Notes: a model not told the origin generated them from the letters alone. Numbered from the stretch's first letter, positions 29,701-38,203 are shown. The stretch is DNA of 64,000 nucleotides from Flavobacteriales bacterium (GCA_016715895.1 JADJXH010000004.1:558001-622000), one strand, 5' to 3'. Made by a program: numbers and translations.

Positions 29701-29865
29701 CACACCGCCCTCGTGCTGGCTCTTGCCGGGTGGGCGGTACCAGTAAGTGGCCGGGCGCCTCCCGGGCCGTCGCTCCGCAGGCTGACCCTCCAGGATCCAC
29801 CAATGCTCCTGCGGCTCGTCGTAAGGCCGGTTCAGGATGGGGCTGGCTACCTCGAAGTTGGTCAT
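26761..29865 (-). CDS. res: Type III-like restriction endonuclease subunit (Res), DEAD/DEAH helicase plus nuclease
   Basis: A 1034-residue protein. Walker A is KMATGSGKTTVMGML (near residue 155), the DEAH box is VFNDEAHHAY (near 338), and helicase motif VI-like QVVGRGLRRASY lies in the second RecA domain. A PD-(D/E)XK nuclease ends the protein: YVPDFIIRLDIEEERYLIIETKG (near 955-980, catalytic D, E and K visible). Together with Mod it would translocate on or switch along DNA and cut unmethylated sites. Its ATG is 3 bp after the stop of the ATPase gene, so it is the last gene of the mod-ATPase-res operon. Confidence 0.9.
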   Translation of the reverse strand: MTNFEVASPILNRPYDEPQEHWWILEGQPAERRPGRRPATYWYRPPGKSQHEGGVLIELKRVNLIRERMKAWREQGWPGVTRTTYDLLKHWRREGRKQNLFFAQLEAAETVIFLLEARADFRQGIEVPRDEPGPEEVANGYSGFTRYCCKMATGSGKTTVMGMLAAWSILNKVNDRGDARFSDVVLVVCPNVTIRDRLRELDPALGESSLYRTRDLVPAHLMPILNQGKVIYTNWHVFEPRTPETHGDGGRVVKAGVEVETRETIKIGEKNDTKRGTRWLTRETLFQQISNGLLEVVEGDPETDGTLRVRSTKYVESDTALVNRVLRGVGGKQNILVFNDEAHHAYRIRQEEPLDGLFDDDDEEDEEWEESKKEATTWVSGLDRIAKQRGINFCVDLSATPYYLNRVGQDANRPFPWVVSDFGLIDAIESGLVKIPQLAVRDSTGAEVPGYFNIWDWILTPGRLSATERGGKRANPKPEAILKWANTPIAMLGGLWEQKWREWQADPQELRPPVFILVCKNTKLADVVGAWLGEGVNPAGIPSSKLDAFRNTADAKYTIVVHSKVVRDTDSDNSDSDEKRWMRFTLDTVGKVDWPRDGQGRAIYPEGFVELANKLDRPLHPPGRDVRCIVSVGMLTEGWDCNTVTHIVGLRPFQSQLLCEQVVGRGLRRASYAVDENGFLSEEVATIFGVPFQVVPFKATGGSSDKPQPKKKHVRALPERAHLKITFPRVEGYIQQIRNRIVLDRDRVPQLVLRPGEIPPEVQAKALIPSNSGRPSLSGPGALKDISLNPFRGNKRVQELAFDVAAQITKLYAGQGHTDLPAHKLFPQLVKEVLWYIENKVRIVAPASVLDLFLSPYYGWMVEVLHQHLNGDEQAGDAPELPLLKDSRGPGSTADVDYWTARDVRETVKSHVNYLVADTKRWEQNAGYFIDTHQVVRSWVKNAGLGFGIPYIHNGEQHEYVPDFIIRLDIEEERYLIIETKGHDDLKDIKKAAAERWCNAVNANGGYGHWTYRMAMSVQAVLQILNGVFSEDRN

Positions 29866-29868
29866 CGT

Positions 29869-31362
29869 TCAACGCAGCAACAAGAGGGTGGACAACGGGA
29901 TGGATATGATTCGGGGATCATCCGATGCCGGGGCATCCTCCAGGGTCACCATCACGCCGAACGGCGCATTGTACACGCTCTTCTCCATGAAGGCCCGAAG
30001 ACCCTTGGAGTCGGCGTGATCGATGCGATGCCGGTACTTCACTTCCACCGGGATACGCTGCTCGCCGATGGTGAGCACGAAATCCACTTCGGGTTCGACA
30101 CCGCGTTCGGGGAAGTGCCGGACCGAAAGCCCGTACATGCTGGAGAAGAAATAGCCCGCCACGCTCTCCGCGATGCGTCCGGCAAGGTCGTGCAGGTGCG
30201 GACTGGCGCGAAGGCCTTCCGGAGTGAGCGGGATGGATTCGTTGAGCCAGGCAGCGCGCAGTCCGTGGTCGCAAAGGCAAAGCTTGCTCCCCCCACGACG
30301 CTTCTTCAGGCGCAGGTCCAAGGGTTCCACCAGCCGCAACAGCAGGGTGCCATCGAGGAATTTCAGATAGTTGAGCACCCGGATCCAGCCGATGGAGCTG
30401 TTCATGCTGGCATGGATCTCCTGCAGGTAGGTGCTCTGCTTGGGCGCCTGCCCTACATACACACAAGCCAGGCGGAACACTTCCGCCAGGAGGTGCTCAT
30501 CGCGCTTCTGGCCTCTCGGCCCCAAGCGCAGGTCGTGCTGGATGGCCCTGCGAACCACGGTCTCTGTGAGGTGCTCGGCCACGCTGTCCCACGGCTCATC
30601 CGGATCCAGATGGGCGAAGGGGTAGGCACCCCGTTCGCTGAAGGTGGTAAAGACCTTGTCGCGCAATGCTTTCTGCCGCTCCCCGAGCGAATGCAGGTCC
30701 TGCCAAAAGGCCTTTTCCTTCAGCTGGCCGAAGCCGTTCTCCGGAAGCGCAGCTTGTAGTTCGCCCAAGCCGCGCAGGGTTCCGATCTCGCGCAGCAGCA
30801 AGGGCCCCATTTCGATCATCCGTATCCGGCCCGCGAGGCTGTCCCGGCCAGCTTCGATGCGGAGGGCTGAACTGCCGGTGACCACCGCCCGCACCTTGCC
30901 GATGTCGAGCAGGTGCTTCAGCTGCGGCGCCCAGTCGCCCAGGTTCTGTAGCTCGTCGAGGAAGAGCACGAAGGGCTTCTCCTCCACGGCGGCCTGGTTC
31001 ATGGTGGTGCCTGCGATGGTGCGTGAGAACCAATGCACCAGGGCGATCAGCGGCATGTCAAACTGCGACAGTGCAGGCAATTCGTCGAACTGCAGGCGCA
31101 GGATCCGCGAGGGCTCCACACCGCTCTTTAGCTCGGCGTCGATCAGTTGGTTGAGCAAGGTGCTCTTGCCGATCTGGCGCGGACCGCGCAACACCACGCT
31201 GGGCACCACGCCACTGCGCAGGTGCCGTTGGATGCTGTTGAACGCCCAGCGCTTCACGGGGCGCAGGCCGGCAATGCCTTCCCCCCGCCACCACGGGTTC
31301 TGGTCGCGAATGGCGATCTCCAGGTCGATGGGCAGGGTGATATCAGGGCCGTGCATGCTCAT
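29869..31362 (-). CDS. AAA ATPase with DUF4143-like nuclease-fold C-terminus, inside the RM operon
   Basis: A 497-residue protein of the AAA_14/DUF4143 type. Walker A is RGPRQIGKSTLLNQL (about 58-72), Walker B is FVLFLDELQNLG (about 131-142), and the sensor is VVTGSSALRI. The C-terminal 140 residues contain EVDFVLTIGEQRIPVEVKYR, a D...ExK arrangement like PD-(D/E)XK nucleases. It overlaps mod by 4 bp (ATGA) and precedes res by 3 bp, so all three are translated together. Standard type III systems need only Mod and Res, so this is an extra component. Its role is unknown: it could be an accessory nuclease, a remodeller, or an unrelated defence passenger. Confidence 0.85.
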   Translation of the reverse strand: MSMHGPDITLPIDLEIAIRDQNPWWRGEGIAGLRPVKRWAFNSIQRHLRSGVVPSVVLRGPRQIGKSTLLNQLIDAELKSGVEPSRILRLQFDELPALSQFDMPLIALVHWFSRTIAGTTMNQAAVEEKPFVLFLDELQNLGDWAPQLKHLLDIGKVRAVVTGSSALRIEAGRDSLAGRIRMIEMGPLLLREIGTLRGLGELQAALPENGFGQLKEKAFWQDLHSLGERQKALRDKVFTTFSERGAYPFAHLDPDEPWDSVAEHLTETVVRRAIQHDLRLGPRGQKRDEHLLAEVFRLACVYVGQAPKQSTYLQEIHASMNSSIGWIRVLNYLKFLDGTLLLRLVEPLDLRLKKRRGGSKLCLCDHGLRAAWLNESIPLTPEGLRASPHLHDLAGRIAESVAGYFFSSMYGLSVRHFPERGVEPEVDFVLTIGEQRIPVEVKYRHRIDHADSKGLRAFMEKSVYNAPFGVMVTLEDAPASDDPRIISIPLSTLLLLR

Positions 31363-34300
31363 CGCTTCGCTTCAAGTTCCTTCACCACCAACAATTCATT
31401 CCCTCTGGGGTCGATCACCTTCACGGCCACCTGCTTGTGCTCGCCGGCGGGGAACGGCGCGCTGAGGGTGCCGGCCAGGTGGTCCCACACGGTATCGGCG
31501 AAGTCGGCGCGCAGGGCCCGCTTCAGGTTATCCCACGCGCCGGTCTTGGGGAAGAAGGCCTGCCGCACGCGGAACACCAGCCCGTTATAGTCCGTGTCCA
31601 GCAGCCAGCAGGGCACCTCGCTGCCGTTGATGTGGGCGTTCTCCATGGTCACGGGATCGAAGGTGTCCAGGCCGGAAAGCTCCACCTCGAAGAGCAGCTC
31701 CTCGTGCACCTCGCCCTTCTTGGGCTTCACGGGGCGCACCTCGGCATCGGGCAGGCCGCAGAGGCTGAAGACCTGGCTGCTGCGCATGTTCTTCAGCAGG
31801 TCGCCCATCTGCAGGTCCATGGTGGCCTGGTGCCAGGTGGCGGGGATGCCCACCTGACCGGCCTTTTCGATGAACTCACGCGCCTTGGGGTCGATGCCGA
31901 AGCCGATGACGAATAGCTGGCTGTAGTTCTTCAGCTCGGCCTCGCGCCAAGCCTCGCGCACCAACCGCTCGCTGAGCGGACCGTTCTCGGGGCCGAAGAG
32001 GATGGCCACGGGCTTGTCCTCCCCGTTGGGGATGATGGCCTCGGCGCTCAGCGCCATGGTCTTGGCCGGCTCGCGCACGTTCTTCAGCGATACCTTCTTG
32101 TTGCCCGGCAGGCTCAGCACCGGTGCGCGGCGCAGCACCTCGATCATGCGCTGTACATAGGTCTGGTGCTGCGCGCTCTGGATGCCCGGTGTCTCCGGAT
32201 CCTCATCCAAGGCCTCGGCTGTGGGGATGGTGGCCTCCACCGTGAAGGGACCCGTTACGCGCGTGAGGCCGCTGACCTTCTCGGGGCGGTCAACCAGCAC
32301 TTCCTCCTTCGGCGGCTCGTTGTTGGCGATGCTCTTCAACGTGATGTGCGGCACGATTCCGCCCACCTCTTCGCCCTTTTTGTTCTGCTTGCGCTTGTAC
32401 ACGAAGCCCCCGGCCGGCCCGCGCTGGGCATCCATCAGCTCGTAGAAATCGAAGGTGGCCGTGAGCAAGCGTTGCCGCGCCAAGGCCAGGGGCACCCGGC
32501 TGGTATCGATGGTGATCCAGCGCCTTCCCCATTGCTCGGCCACAAAGGCAGTTGAGCCACTTCCGCAGGTGGGGTCGAGGACGAGGTCGCCAGGGTCAGT
32601 GGCTAGCTGAACACAACGGCTGATGACCTTGTAACTTGTTTGAACCACATAGATGGGATCGGGGTCCCCGTGAATGTCGTCCCATACATTCGAGAGGGAC
32701 ACAAATGGCCAATCATCCCAAAATACTAATCCGCCCAACGACTGACCTCCGCCATCGAATAACCTGTTCGCTTTGGCGAGTCTCCCCATACCAACTTCTG
32801 GGTCAGGATCAAATGTCCAGTGACGGTTCTTGCCGCAAGAGAATTTCTTTCCGTTGAACTCATAGTCCCGACTTCTTTCATTCTCATCCTGACTTACCAA
32901 AGGGTAGTTAACCCGCGCCCATCTCCATCCATTGGCCAGCATATTCTCAGCCTCGCCTTCATTGAGTTGAGCGATTCTGCGCATATCCCATTCCGGCGAA
33001 ATCAGCGTGTTGAATTTGGGATCGCTATCAGGGTTCCGGCGCTTCAGAAAGAGAGGTCGACTCTTAACCCTACTGCGATCACGTGCATACCAGAGGATGT
33101 AATCGTTAACGGGATCTGTCGGAGTTGTGGCACTCTTCTTCTTGAACACTATGGTGACGACGCCATTATCCATACCAAACACCTCATCCATCACTTCCCT
33201 CACATGGTGCAGGTTTTCATCACTGATCTGCACGAAGATGGAACCGGTGGGGCTGAGCAGGTCGCGGGCCACCTTGAGGCGGTCGCGCAGGTAAGTGAGG
33301 TAGCTGTGCAGGCCCAGTTCCCAGGTATCGCGGTAGGCCTGCACCATTTCGGGTTCGCGCGTCAGGCTCTCGTCCTCGTTGTGCTTCACATCGCGCTTGC
33401 GCACAAAGGGCTGGAAGTTGCTGCCGAACTTCACCCCGTAGGGCGGGTCCATGTAGATCATCTGCACCTGGCCGGCGAGGTGCTCGTACTGGAGCAGGCT
33501 GTTCATCACCACCAGGCTGTCGCCCAGGATCATGCGGTTGGTCCAGTTCTCGGCATGCTCGTAGGCATGCACGGCCTGGTCGGCCAGGCTGCGTTCCTCC
33601 ACGCCGAAGAGCTGGTCGAAGAGGTCGGTCTGCTGGTCCTTGCGGTGGCCTTTCAGCGTTTTGATGATGGCCTCGGTGCTGAGGCGCTCGTGTACGAAGA
33701 GGGGCACGGTGGGCACGCTGAGGCGGGGCTTCTCGGCCTTGCCGGTCCACTCCAGAAAGGGCTGCTGCATGCGGCGCAGCTGGTCCACGGCATCGCGCAG
33801 GCCGCGCACCTCGGCCAGCACGCTGCCATCGGCGCCCCGGTATTGCTGGGGATGGGGGAACTGGTGGGGCGGCTCCAAGGCGGCGGCCTCATCAATGCGG
33901 GCCATGAGCCATTCGGCCAGTGGGCGGGCGGGGTTCTCGTCCCACTGCAGGGTGGGGGCCAGGCTGCTGTCGTAGCGGTAGGTGGCGGCCTCCTTGCGCT
34001 TCTTGAAGTGGGCCTGCACGCCGATCTCAGGCCGCACCAGGTTGCTGCTCTCGGGGTGCTGGTACTTGCTGGTGCCGCTGCTGGACTTGGCGCGGGCGCT
34101 CTTGGTCTTTGCTTTCGCAGGTTCCGGCTCGGGGGCGCTGAGGGCGAAATCGGCCTCGGGTTCGGCGGCCGTGCTTTCGCCGTTGCTTCCGGCGGTACGG
34201 GCCAAACTTCCGCCCCGTCCGCGGCCGGCCACGGCCACCCCTTTGGCAATGAGCCCGGTCTTGGCCTGCTCGTATCGGGCATCGTCCCAGCCAAGGGTCT

Positions 34301-34391
34301 GGCGGGCCTTGCCGTTGCCGATGGTGGAGCCGTCGGTGGGGAGGAGTGCGAGGAGGGCTTGTTCGTCGGGTTGCAGATTCGGTTCGGCCAT
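31359..34391 (-). CDS. mod: Type III-like DNA methyltransferase (Mod)
   Basis: A 1010-residue beta-class amino-methyltransferase. The catalytic motif IV is IYMDPPYGVKFGSNFQPF (near residue 313), and the S-adenosylmethionine motif is LDPTCGSGSTAFVAEQWG (near 605). The stretch between them (plus-strand 32600-33200), where the target-recognition domain belongs, is clearly lower in G+C and has different codon use. An Ala/Lys/Glu-rich linker lies at about 100-150 and a 300-residue extension follows the methylase core; the protein is longer than classical Mod. The ATG at 34391 is chosen; an in-frame upstream start at 34499 lacks protein-like sequence. It is the first gene of the operon and probably adenine-N6 specific by family. 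Confidence 0.9.
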   Translation of the reverse strand: MAEPNLQPDEQALLALLPTDGSTIGNGKARQTLGWDDARYEQAKTGLIAKGVAVAGRGRGGSLARTAGSNGESTAAEPEADFALSAPEPEPAKAKTKSARAKSSSGTSKYQHPESSNLVRPEIGVQAHFKKRKEAATYRYDSSLAPTLQWDENPARPLAEWLMARIDEAAALEPPHQFPHPQQYRGADGSVLAEVRGLRDAVDQLRRMQQPFLEWTGKAEKPRLSVPTVPLFVHERLSTEAIIKTLKGHRKDQQTDLFDQLFGVEERSLADQAVHAYEHAENWTNRMILGDSLVVMNSLLQYEHLAGQVQMIYMDPPYGVKFGSNFQPFVRKRDVKHNEDESLTREPEMVQAYRDTWELGLHSYLTYLRDRLKVARDLLSPTGSIFVQISDENLHHVREVMDEVFGMDNGVVTIVFKKKSATTPTDPVNDYILWYARDRSRVKSRPLFLKRRNPDSDPKFNTLISPEWDMRRIAQLNEGEAENMLANGWRWARVNYPLVSQDENERSRDYEFNGKKFSCGKNRHWTFDPDPEVGMGRLAKANRLFDGGGQSLGGLVFWDDWPFVSLSNVWDDIHGDPDPIYVVQTSYKVISRCVQLATDPGDLVLDPTCGSGSTAFVAEQWGRRWITIDTSRVPLALARQRLLTATFDFYELMDAQRGPAGGFVYKRKQNKKGEEVGGIVPHITLKSIANNEPPKEEVLVDRPEKVSGLTRVTGPFTVEATIPTAEALDEDPETPGIQSAQHQTYVQRMIEVLRRAPVLSLPGNKKVSLKNVREPAKTMALSAEAIIPNGEDKPVAILFGPENGPLSERLVREAWREAELKNYSQLFVIGFGIDPKAREFIEKAGQVGIPATWHQATMDLQMGDLLKNMRSSQVFSLCGLPDAEVRPVKPKKGEVHEELLFEVELSGLDTFDPVTMENAHINGSEVPCWLLDTDYNGLVFRVRQAFFPKTGAWDNLKRALRADFADTVWDHLAGTLSAPFPAGEHKQVAVKVIDPRGNELLVVKELEAKR

Positions 34392-34773
34392 GACGGGGTG
34401 AAAATAGGGGTACTGCTTGTCAAAACTTGTCGGCGTGTAGCACCCCGCTGCCGCGGAAATGCGATCCGTTCCATAGCCGTGGATCGCACTACGCGGCATC
34501 GTGCTAGTACCATATCCCCACCTAGCCCGCCATCCCTACCATCAGCCCTACGCACAAGGCCAATTGCTACCAAGGCTGAGGGTCTCCAGATCTTCGGATG
34601 GGAGGAAGAAGTTGAGCAGGCCGGTGAGGTAGCGTTGCAAGGTGCCCATTGCCTATTGGCCTCCAGGCCTATGGATGGTGGTAGTCGGGGCGATCTAGCC
34701 CCTACCATTGGCGAGCTAGCTTGGAGGCATGGCCTAGCTTCGGTAGTCCGGTTGAGCCAGGCAGATGCCTCTC
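34392..34773. other. Intergenic region upstream of mod with hairpins
   Basis: No ORF is convincing here. Two hairpins are visible: GCGATCC/GGATCGC near 34459-34485 and GGGGC/GCCCC near 34687-34703. A TATTTTCA box (34399-34406, minus strand) stands before mod, with TTTTG at 34421-34425 further up. Confidence 0.45.
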
Positions 34774-35832
34774 CTATTTTGGCTTGAGGCCTACCGGCCC
34801 CAACTGAGCCCCGTAGCGGACAGTCCTCAGAACTACTCGATTGATGGACTTCACTTCAACCAAACCCTGCGCGACTGGCTTACCGAAAAGGGCGATGTTG
34901 GGGACTATTTTAGCGCGTTCATTCTCATGCATCTGTGGTATAAGTCGATGGGAGATTCCGTACACGGTTTCAAACGGAATGGCTCCAGTGCGCAATATGC
35001 TGAAATACGATGGGAATGCTAAGCCATCAAAGCCAGCGCCTTTGGCAGCCCTGGCGATCCATCGGGTAACGGGATAGGAATGTTCACCGGCGAGGAAGAG
35101 CATATGGATCGCGAGGTCGAGACTTTCAAATTCTGATACATTCTCCTCTATCAGGAGTGTCGTTAGATCCAGAAGGTGTAATGTCCGCGACGGTTGGAGA
35201 GACGCAACGAATAACTCATCCTCAGCTGCCACTCGACATTCATGTAGGCATAGCTCCATATCCTTGGACGCATACAGCACCGGATGTCCTTTAGAATCAA
35301 GTCGACCCGTACCATTATACTCTCTTGGCGCGCTGTCGTACTCAGCCGGATCATCCGGCGTTGGAACATTCTTTCGAACTCGGAACACCATTTCCGATGT
35401 GGTTAGGTCAACCCTTGGGTATTCCTTGACAACTCGTTGAACGATTCGCGCTCTCTCTCGCAACCGTTGAAGCGCTTTGAGAGGCTCTATCTCACCGAAC
35501 ATCCAGTAGCGCGGGCCATAGTGGAACAGGCCGATCCCAAGTGTCCTTTCCAGTAGTCGGATGTCCGCATCAAGCCATAGAGGTCCCTTGACAGATGGTT
35601 CATGCCTATCATTAAATTGAATTGCTGGATACCCGCCGTACCGAGTGCGCTGTATTGAGCCTCTAACAAAGAAGCGATGTACCAAGGCGATTCCGAGGTC
35701 CTGAGTCAGCTTCTTTCCTTTGAATGAGGCACATTGGGGGCAGGCGCGCATGTCAGTTAGACCGATCGCTTGCGCGTCAAGCTTGAGGCCGTGGTCACCG
35801 AAACACTCTGAACAGAGAACGACTTGGTTCAT
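34774..35832 (-). CDS. RES-domain protein with N-terminal zinc-ribbon-like CxxC pairs
   Basis: A 352-residue protein. The N-terminus has two CxxC pairs (C7/C10 in LCSECF and C31/C34 in ACPQCAS), a likely zinc-binding knuckle. A helical linker follows. The RES domain runs from MVFRVRKNVPTPDDPAEYD (about 148) through GTGRLDSKGHPVLYAS to CLHECRV (about 195-201), with the family's Arg, Tyr and Glu positions visible. RES proteins degrade NAD+ and act as toxins or defence effectors. No XRE antitoxin is adjacent. The frame is open to 36402, but the upstream part is not protein-like; the ATG at 35832 directly follows a CTTTG box. Confidence 0.75.
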   Translation of the reverse strand: MNQVVLCSECFGDHGLKLDAQAIGLTDMRACPQCASFKGKKLTQDLGIALVHRFFVRGSIQRTRYGGYPAIQFNDRHEPSVKGPLWLDADIRLLERTLGIGLFHYGPRYWMFGEIEPLKALQRLRERARIVQRVVKEYPRVDLTTSEMVFRVRKNVPTPDDPAEYDSAPREYNGTGRLDSKGHPVLYASKDMELCLHECRVAAEDELFVASLQPSRTLHLLDLTTLLIEENVSEFESLDLAIHMLFLAGEHSYPVTRWIARAAKGAGFDGLAFPSYFSILRTGAIPFETVYGISHRLIPQMHENERAKIVPNIALFGKPVAQGLVEVKSINRVVLRTVRYGAQLGPVGLKPK

Positions 35833-35836
35833 AATG

Positions 35837-35844
35837 CAAAGAGA
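35837..35844 (-). promoter_or_regulatory. Candidate -7 box (TCTCTTTG) of the first RES gene
   Basis: TCTCTTTG on the minus strand is followed by CATT and the ATG at 35832. It belongs to the group of TTTG boxes lying 3-6 nt before starts. The rest of the gap to 36266 holds no gene I can support. Confidence 0.4.
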
Positions 35845-36266
35845 ATATTCCTGTTGTCGATCGACTGCCTTCTGCTCCTTCTGCTGCTTGTGACAGCCAG
35901 CGGCGGTGGGCGTGTGCGTCCCGCGTGGCGCCATCCATAGGGCGCTCTCGCCCGTGAGCTCTCCAGGAGCCAAGTCAGGGTTCTTGCTCAGGCGGACCGG
36001 AGGCCCCATGGGCACCAATACTCGGAACGGACGTTCTTCCTGTGTTGGCGCTCGGGTCCACCCGAGTCCCAGACGAGCGCTTGGTAGTGCTGCAACTGGC
36101 TGGAGCCGAGTATAAACGTCGTGGAACTTGCTCCTCTTCGGGCCTTGTGGTTCGTGTCCGGGATACTGGTGATCACCGGCTACGCCTTCCTGGTTTACTG
36201 CGCCGGTACGCGCGATGTGCACTCGGTTGGTGCTGTGCGATAGCGAGGGGAAGGAGCCGTGATCGG

Positions 36267-37268
36267 TCAGGCACCTTCGTCCCGCGCTTCTGGTCGGCCC
36301 ACCGCCGGCGGGAGTACCGTGCCGCGATGAAGGGTCGGGGATGGCTTCCTCCATTGGATCACCCCATCTACGGCACGGATGCCCTGCTCGTATGGGAACC
36401 ACGTGTTCTGCCCGTTGATGGGGTCGTGCCAGATGATCATCGTGTAGGCATGGGAGAACTGGAGCTTCCGCGCGGCCATCTCAGGTTGCATTGCTACGTT
36501 CAGTTCCTGAAAGCTCGAGGGGGCGGAGTAATACATGATCCCCTCCACTGGTGCCGTCGGCTCGTAGCCAGCGATCAGGCCGAGCACGCGGTCCGCGTAG
36601 TAGTTCGAGATCATGTACTGGCGATGGTTGTCAATCTCCAGCCGCGCGAACGCTTCGGAGAAGAAGGTCAGGTCGTTGTAGGCCTTTTCGTCGTTGATCA
36701 TCCCACGCACATGCTCGGCCTGCTTCTCGATCTTGTCCATCTGGAAGCGCAGGTTGAGCGCCTTGATCATGTCATTCACCATGAACGACCGCGTGTAATC
36801 CACGGGTAGCGGGATCTGGCAGAAGTCGATCGGTGCAATAGCCTTCCACGCACCAACAACGGCCATCGCTGGTTTCCCCGAGAGGATCAGTTCCATGTTC
36901 TCACCCTTTGCGTACGTCTCCACGCAGGCCGTGTGAGGGTTGAGGGATCCATAGAAGATGGATTGGTGCCGCTTATTGACGCGCCCGTGTTCGCGGATCA
37001 AGTGGAGCTTACCCTTGGGGATCGCATCAATATCGGAAACCTTGCTCCAACGGGACTGATGGGGCTTGACCAGCCTCGCACGGTAGATCCAGTTGATCAA
37101 GCTTGTCCCTTGCTTGAACTCGTGGGGTTCGTTCTTGAACAGCCGCTGGTAGATTGGGAGGTTTGGGAAGTAGGCGTTCAGGATGTCGCGGACGGTCTCG
37201 TAGGTCACGCCATCGGCGGTAAGGATCTCCCTTATGGCATTCGGGTCGGTGAGACTGGCGATCATCAT
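36267..37268 (-). CDS. Second RES-like domain protein
   Basis: A 333-residue protein of a different subtype from its neighbour. The RES-like signature is WIYRARLVKPHQ, then HLIREHGRVNKRHQSIFYGSL and HTACVETYA (roughly residues 60-120): the R...GRxN...YxS...E pattern. The C-terminal half (MYYSAPSSFQELNVAM, YTMIIWHDP) looks like a strand-rich completion of the fold. It would be another NAD+-consuming effector; the assignment is by pattern only. Lower G+C marks the region as acquired. It is transcribed divergently from a small ORF at 37310. Confidence 0.6.
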   Translation of the reverse strand: MMIASLTDPNAIREILTADGVTYETVRDILNAYFPNLPIYQRLFKNEPHEFKQGTSLINWIYRARLVKPHQSRWSKVSDIDAIPKGKLHLIREHGRVNKRHQSIFYGSLNPHTACVETYAKGENMELILSGKPAMAVVGAWKAIAPIDFCQIPLPVDYTRSFMVNDMIKALNLRFQMDKIEKQAEHVRGMINDEKAYNDLTFFSEAFARLEIDNHRQYMISNYYADRVLGLIAGYEPTAPVEGIMYYSAPSSFQELNVAMQPEMAARKLQFSHAYTMIIWHDPINGQNTWFPYEQGIRAVDGVIQWRKPSPTLHRGTVLPPAVGRPEARDEGA

Positions 37269-37271
37269 CTC

Positions 37272-37279
37272 CAAAGGTA
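37272..37279 (-). promoter_or_regulatory. Candidate -7 box (TACCTTTG) of the second RES gene
   Basis: A perfect TAnnTTTG on the minus strand, 3 nt before the ATG at 37268. A transcript from here would be leaderless or nearly so. Confidence 0.55.
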
Positions 37280-37296
37280 CCTCAGCGGAGGGCGGG

Positions 37297-37304
37297 TATT
37301 TTTG
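37297..37304 (+). promoter_or_regulatory. Candidate -7 box (TATTTTTG) of the small ORF
   Basis: A perfect TAnnTTTG on the plus strand, 5 nt before the ATG at 37310 and facing away from the box at 37272-37279. It is good support that the small ORF is expressed. Confidence 0.55.
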
Positions 37305-37309
37305 CTGTG

Positions 37310-37558
37310 ATGCCCTACCGCCTCACCTCGCGCTCCAACATCTTCAACGCCATCCGCCTATACGTGGACAGGATGGGATGGAACACAAATGGGTTCACGC
37401 CTATACAGGTCGCCAACGCCGGCATCTGGCGGAACCCTCGGACCATCATGACGTTCATACCCAAGCACTGCCACACGCCCACGCTCTACTTCCGCCGCGT
37501 CAAGAAGGGCGGGGGCTATGTGTACTTCGTCCTCGATCAGTGGATGTTGCGGGTGTGA
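37310..37558 (+). CDS. Small basic protein of unknown function
   Basis: An 82-residue protein (MPYRLTSRSNIFNAIRLYVD ... YVYFVLDQWMLRV), rich in Arg, Lys and aromatics, with no recognised domain. It is kept because a perfect -7 box stands 5 nt before the ATG and the codon use is normal. It is divergent from the second RES gene and could be its regulator or antidote, but nothing in the sequence shows that. Confidence 0.5.
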   Translation: MPYRLTSRSNIFNAIRLYVDRMGWNTNGFTPIQVANAGIWRNPRTIMTFIPKHCHTPTLYFRRVKKGGGYVYFVLDQWMLRV

Positions 37559-38203
37559 GGATCATCCGATGAAGCCCGTAATGGCGCACATATTCAGCGC
37601 GGGCCGGCCCGAGCGAGAGCAGGCCGGTCTGTTTTTCCTGAACCGGTGCTCGCGTTGGACCATCGGTCAGTTTAGACCTGGCCCTGCCGTGAACGACCGG
37701 CGTTGGCGGCGGCACAGGCACCGGGAGAACCGATGGACGGATCAACTCGGGTACACGTGACCCCACGCGAACACAGGGCGCGGGAGCACTGCGCCATGCT
37801 ACCCGGCGAACCTAGGCTAGCAGCACCGATGCCGCCGCCTGGAACGCGGCGATCAAGGAGCTGCTGGAGGGCGGGCCGGTGGACCGGCAGGGGGTGAAGA
37901 AGGGGGCGCGGAATGGGGGGAGGTGAGGGGCATGGAGGCGGCGCAGCAATGGAAACACGGCCTGCACCAGCAGATGGTTGTTCGATGCAGGCCGCCAGGG
38001 GTTGTTCGCCGATGGTCGTGTGAGCTGTCATTCCGGGCTTGACCCGGAAGCGCGCAAAAGGCCGGAACGACCACCGGAACAATTCATCGCAATGGCATTG
38101 TATCTTGTTATCCTTCAGTAACTTAGCCGCAGGAACAACGACCGGAACGAACACCTGCGGAACCGTGGCCCTGTCCCCAGCATTCTACACCGACCCGGCC
38201 GCC
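37559..38203. other. Gene-poor region between the small ORF and fic
   Basis: No gene is supported. A cruciform-like hairpin (GAGCAGGCCGGT pairing with ACCGGTGCTC) lies at about 37616-37651 and could end the small ORF's transcript. Near 38031-38055 there is a TCATTCCGGGCTTGACCCGGAA element, another stem-loop of a type widely dispersed in bacteria. Confidence 0.5.

Noticed and set aside
35833..36402. 190-codon N-terminal extension of the first RES protein
   Set aside because: The open frame continues upstream but overlaps the second RES gene, and its composition is not protein-like. The ATG at 35832 begins the CxxC motif and follows a -7 box.
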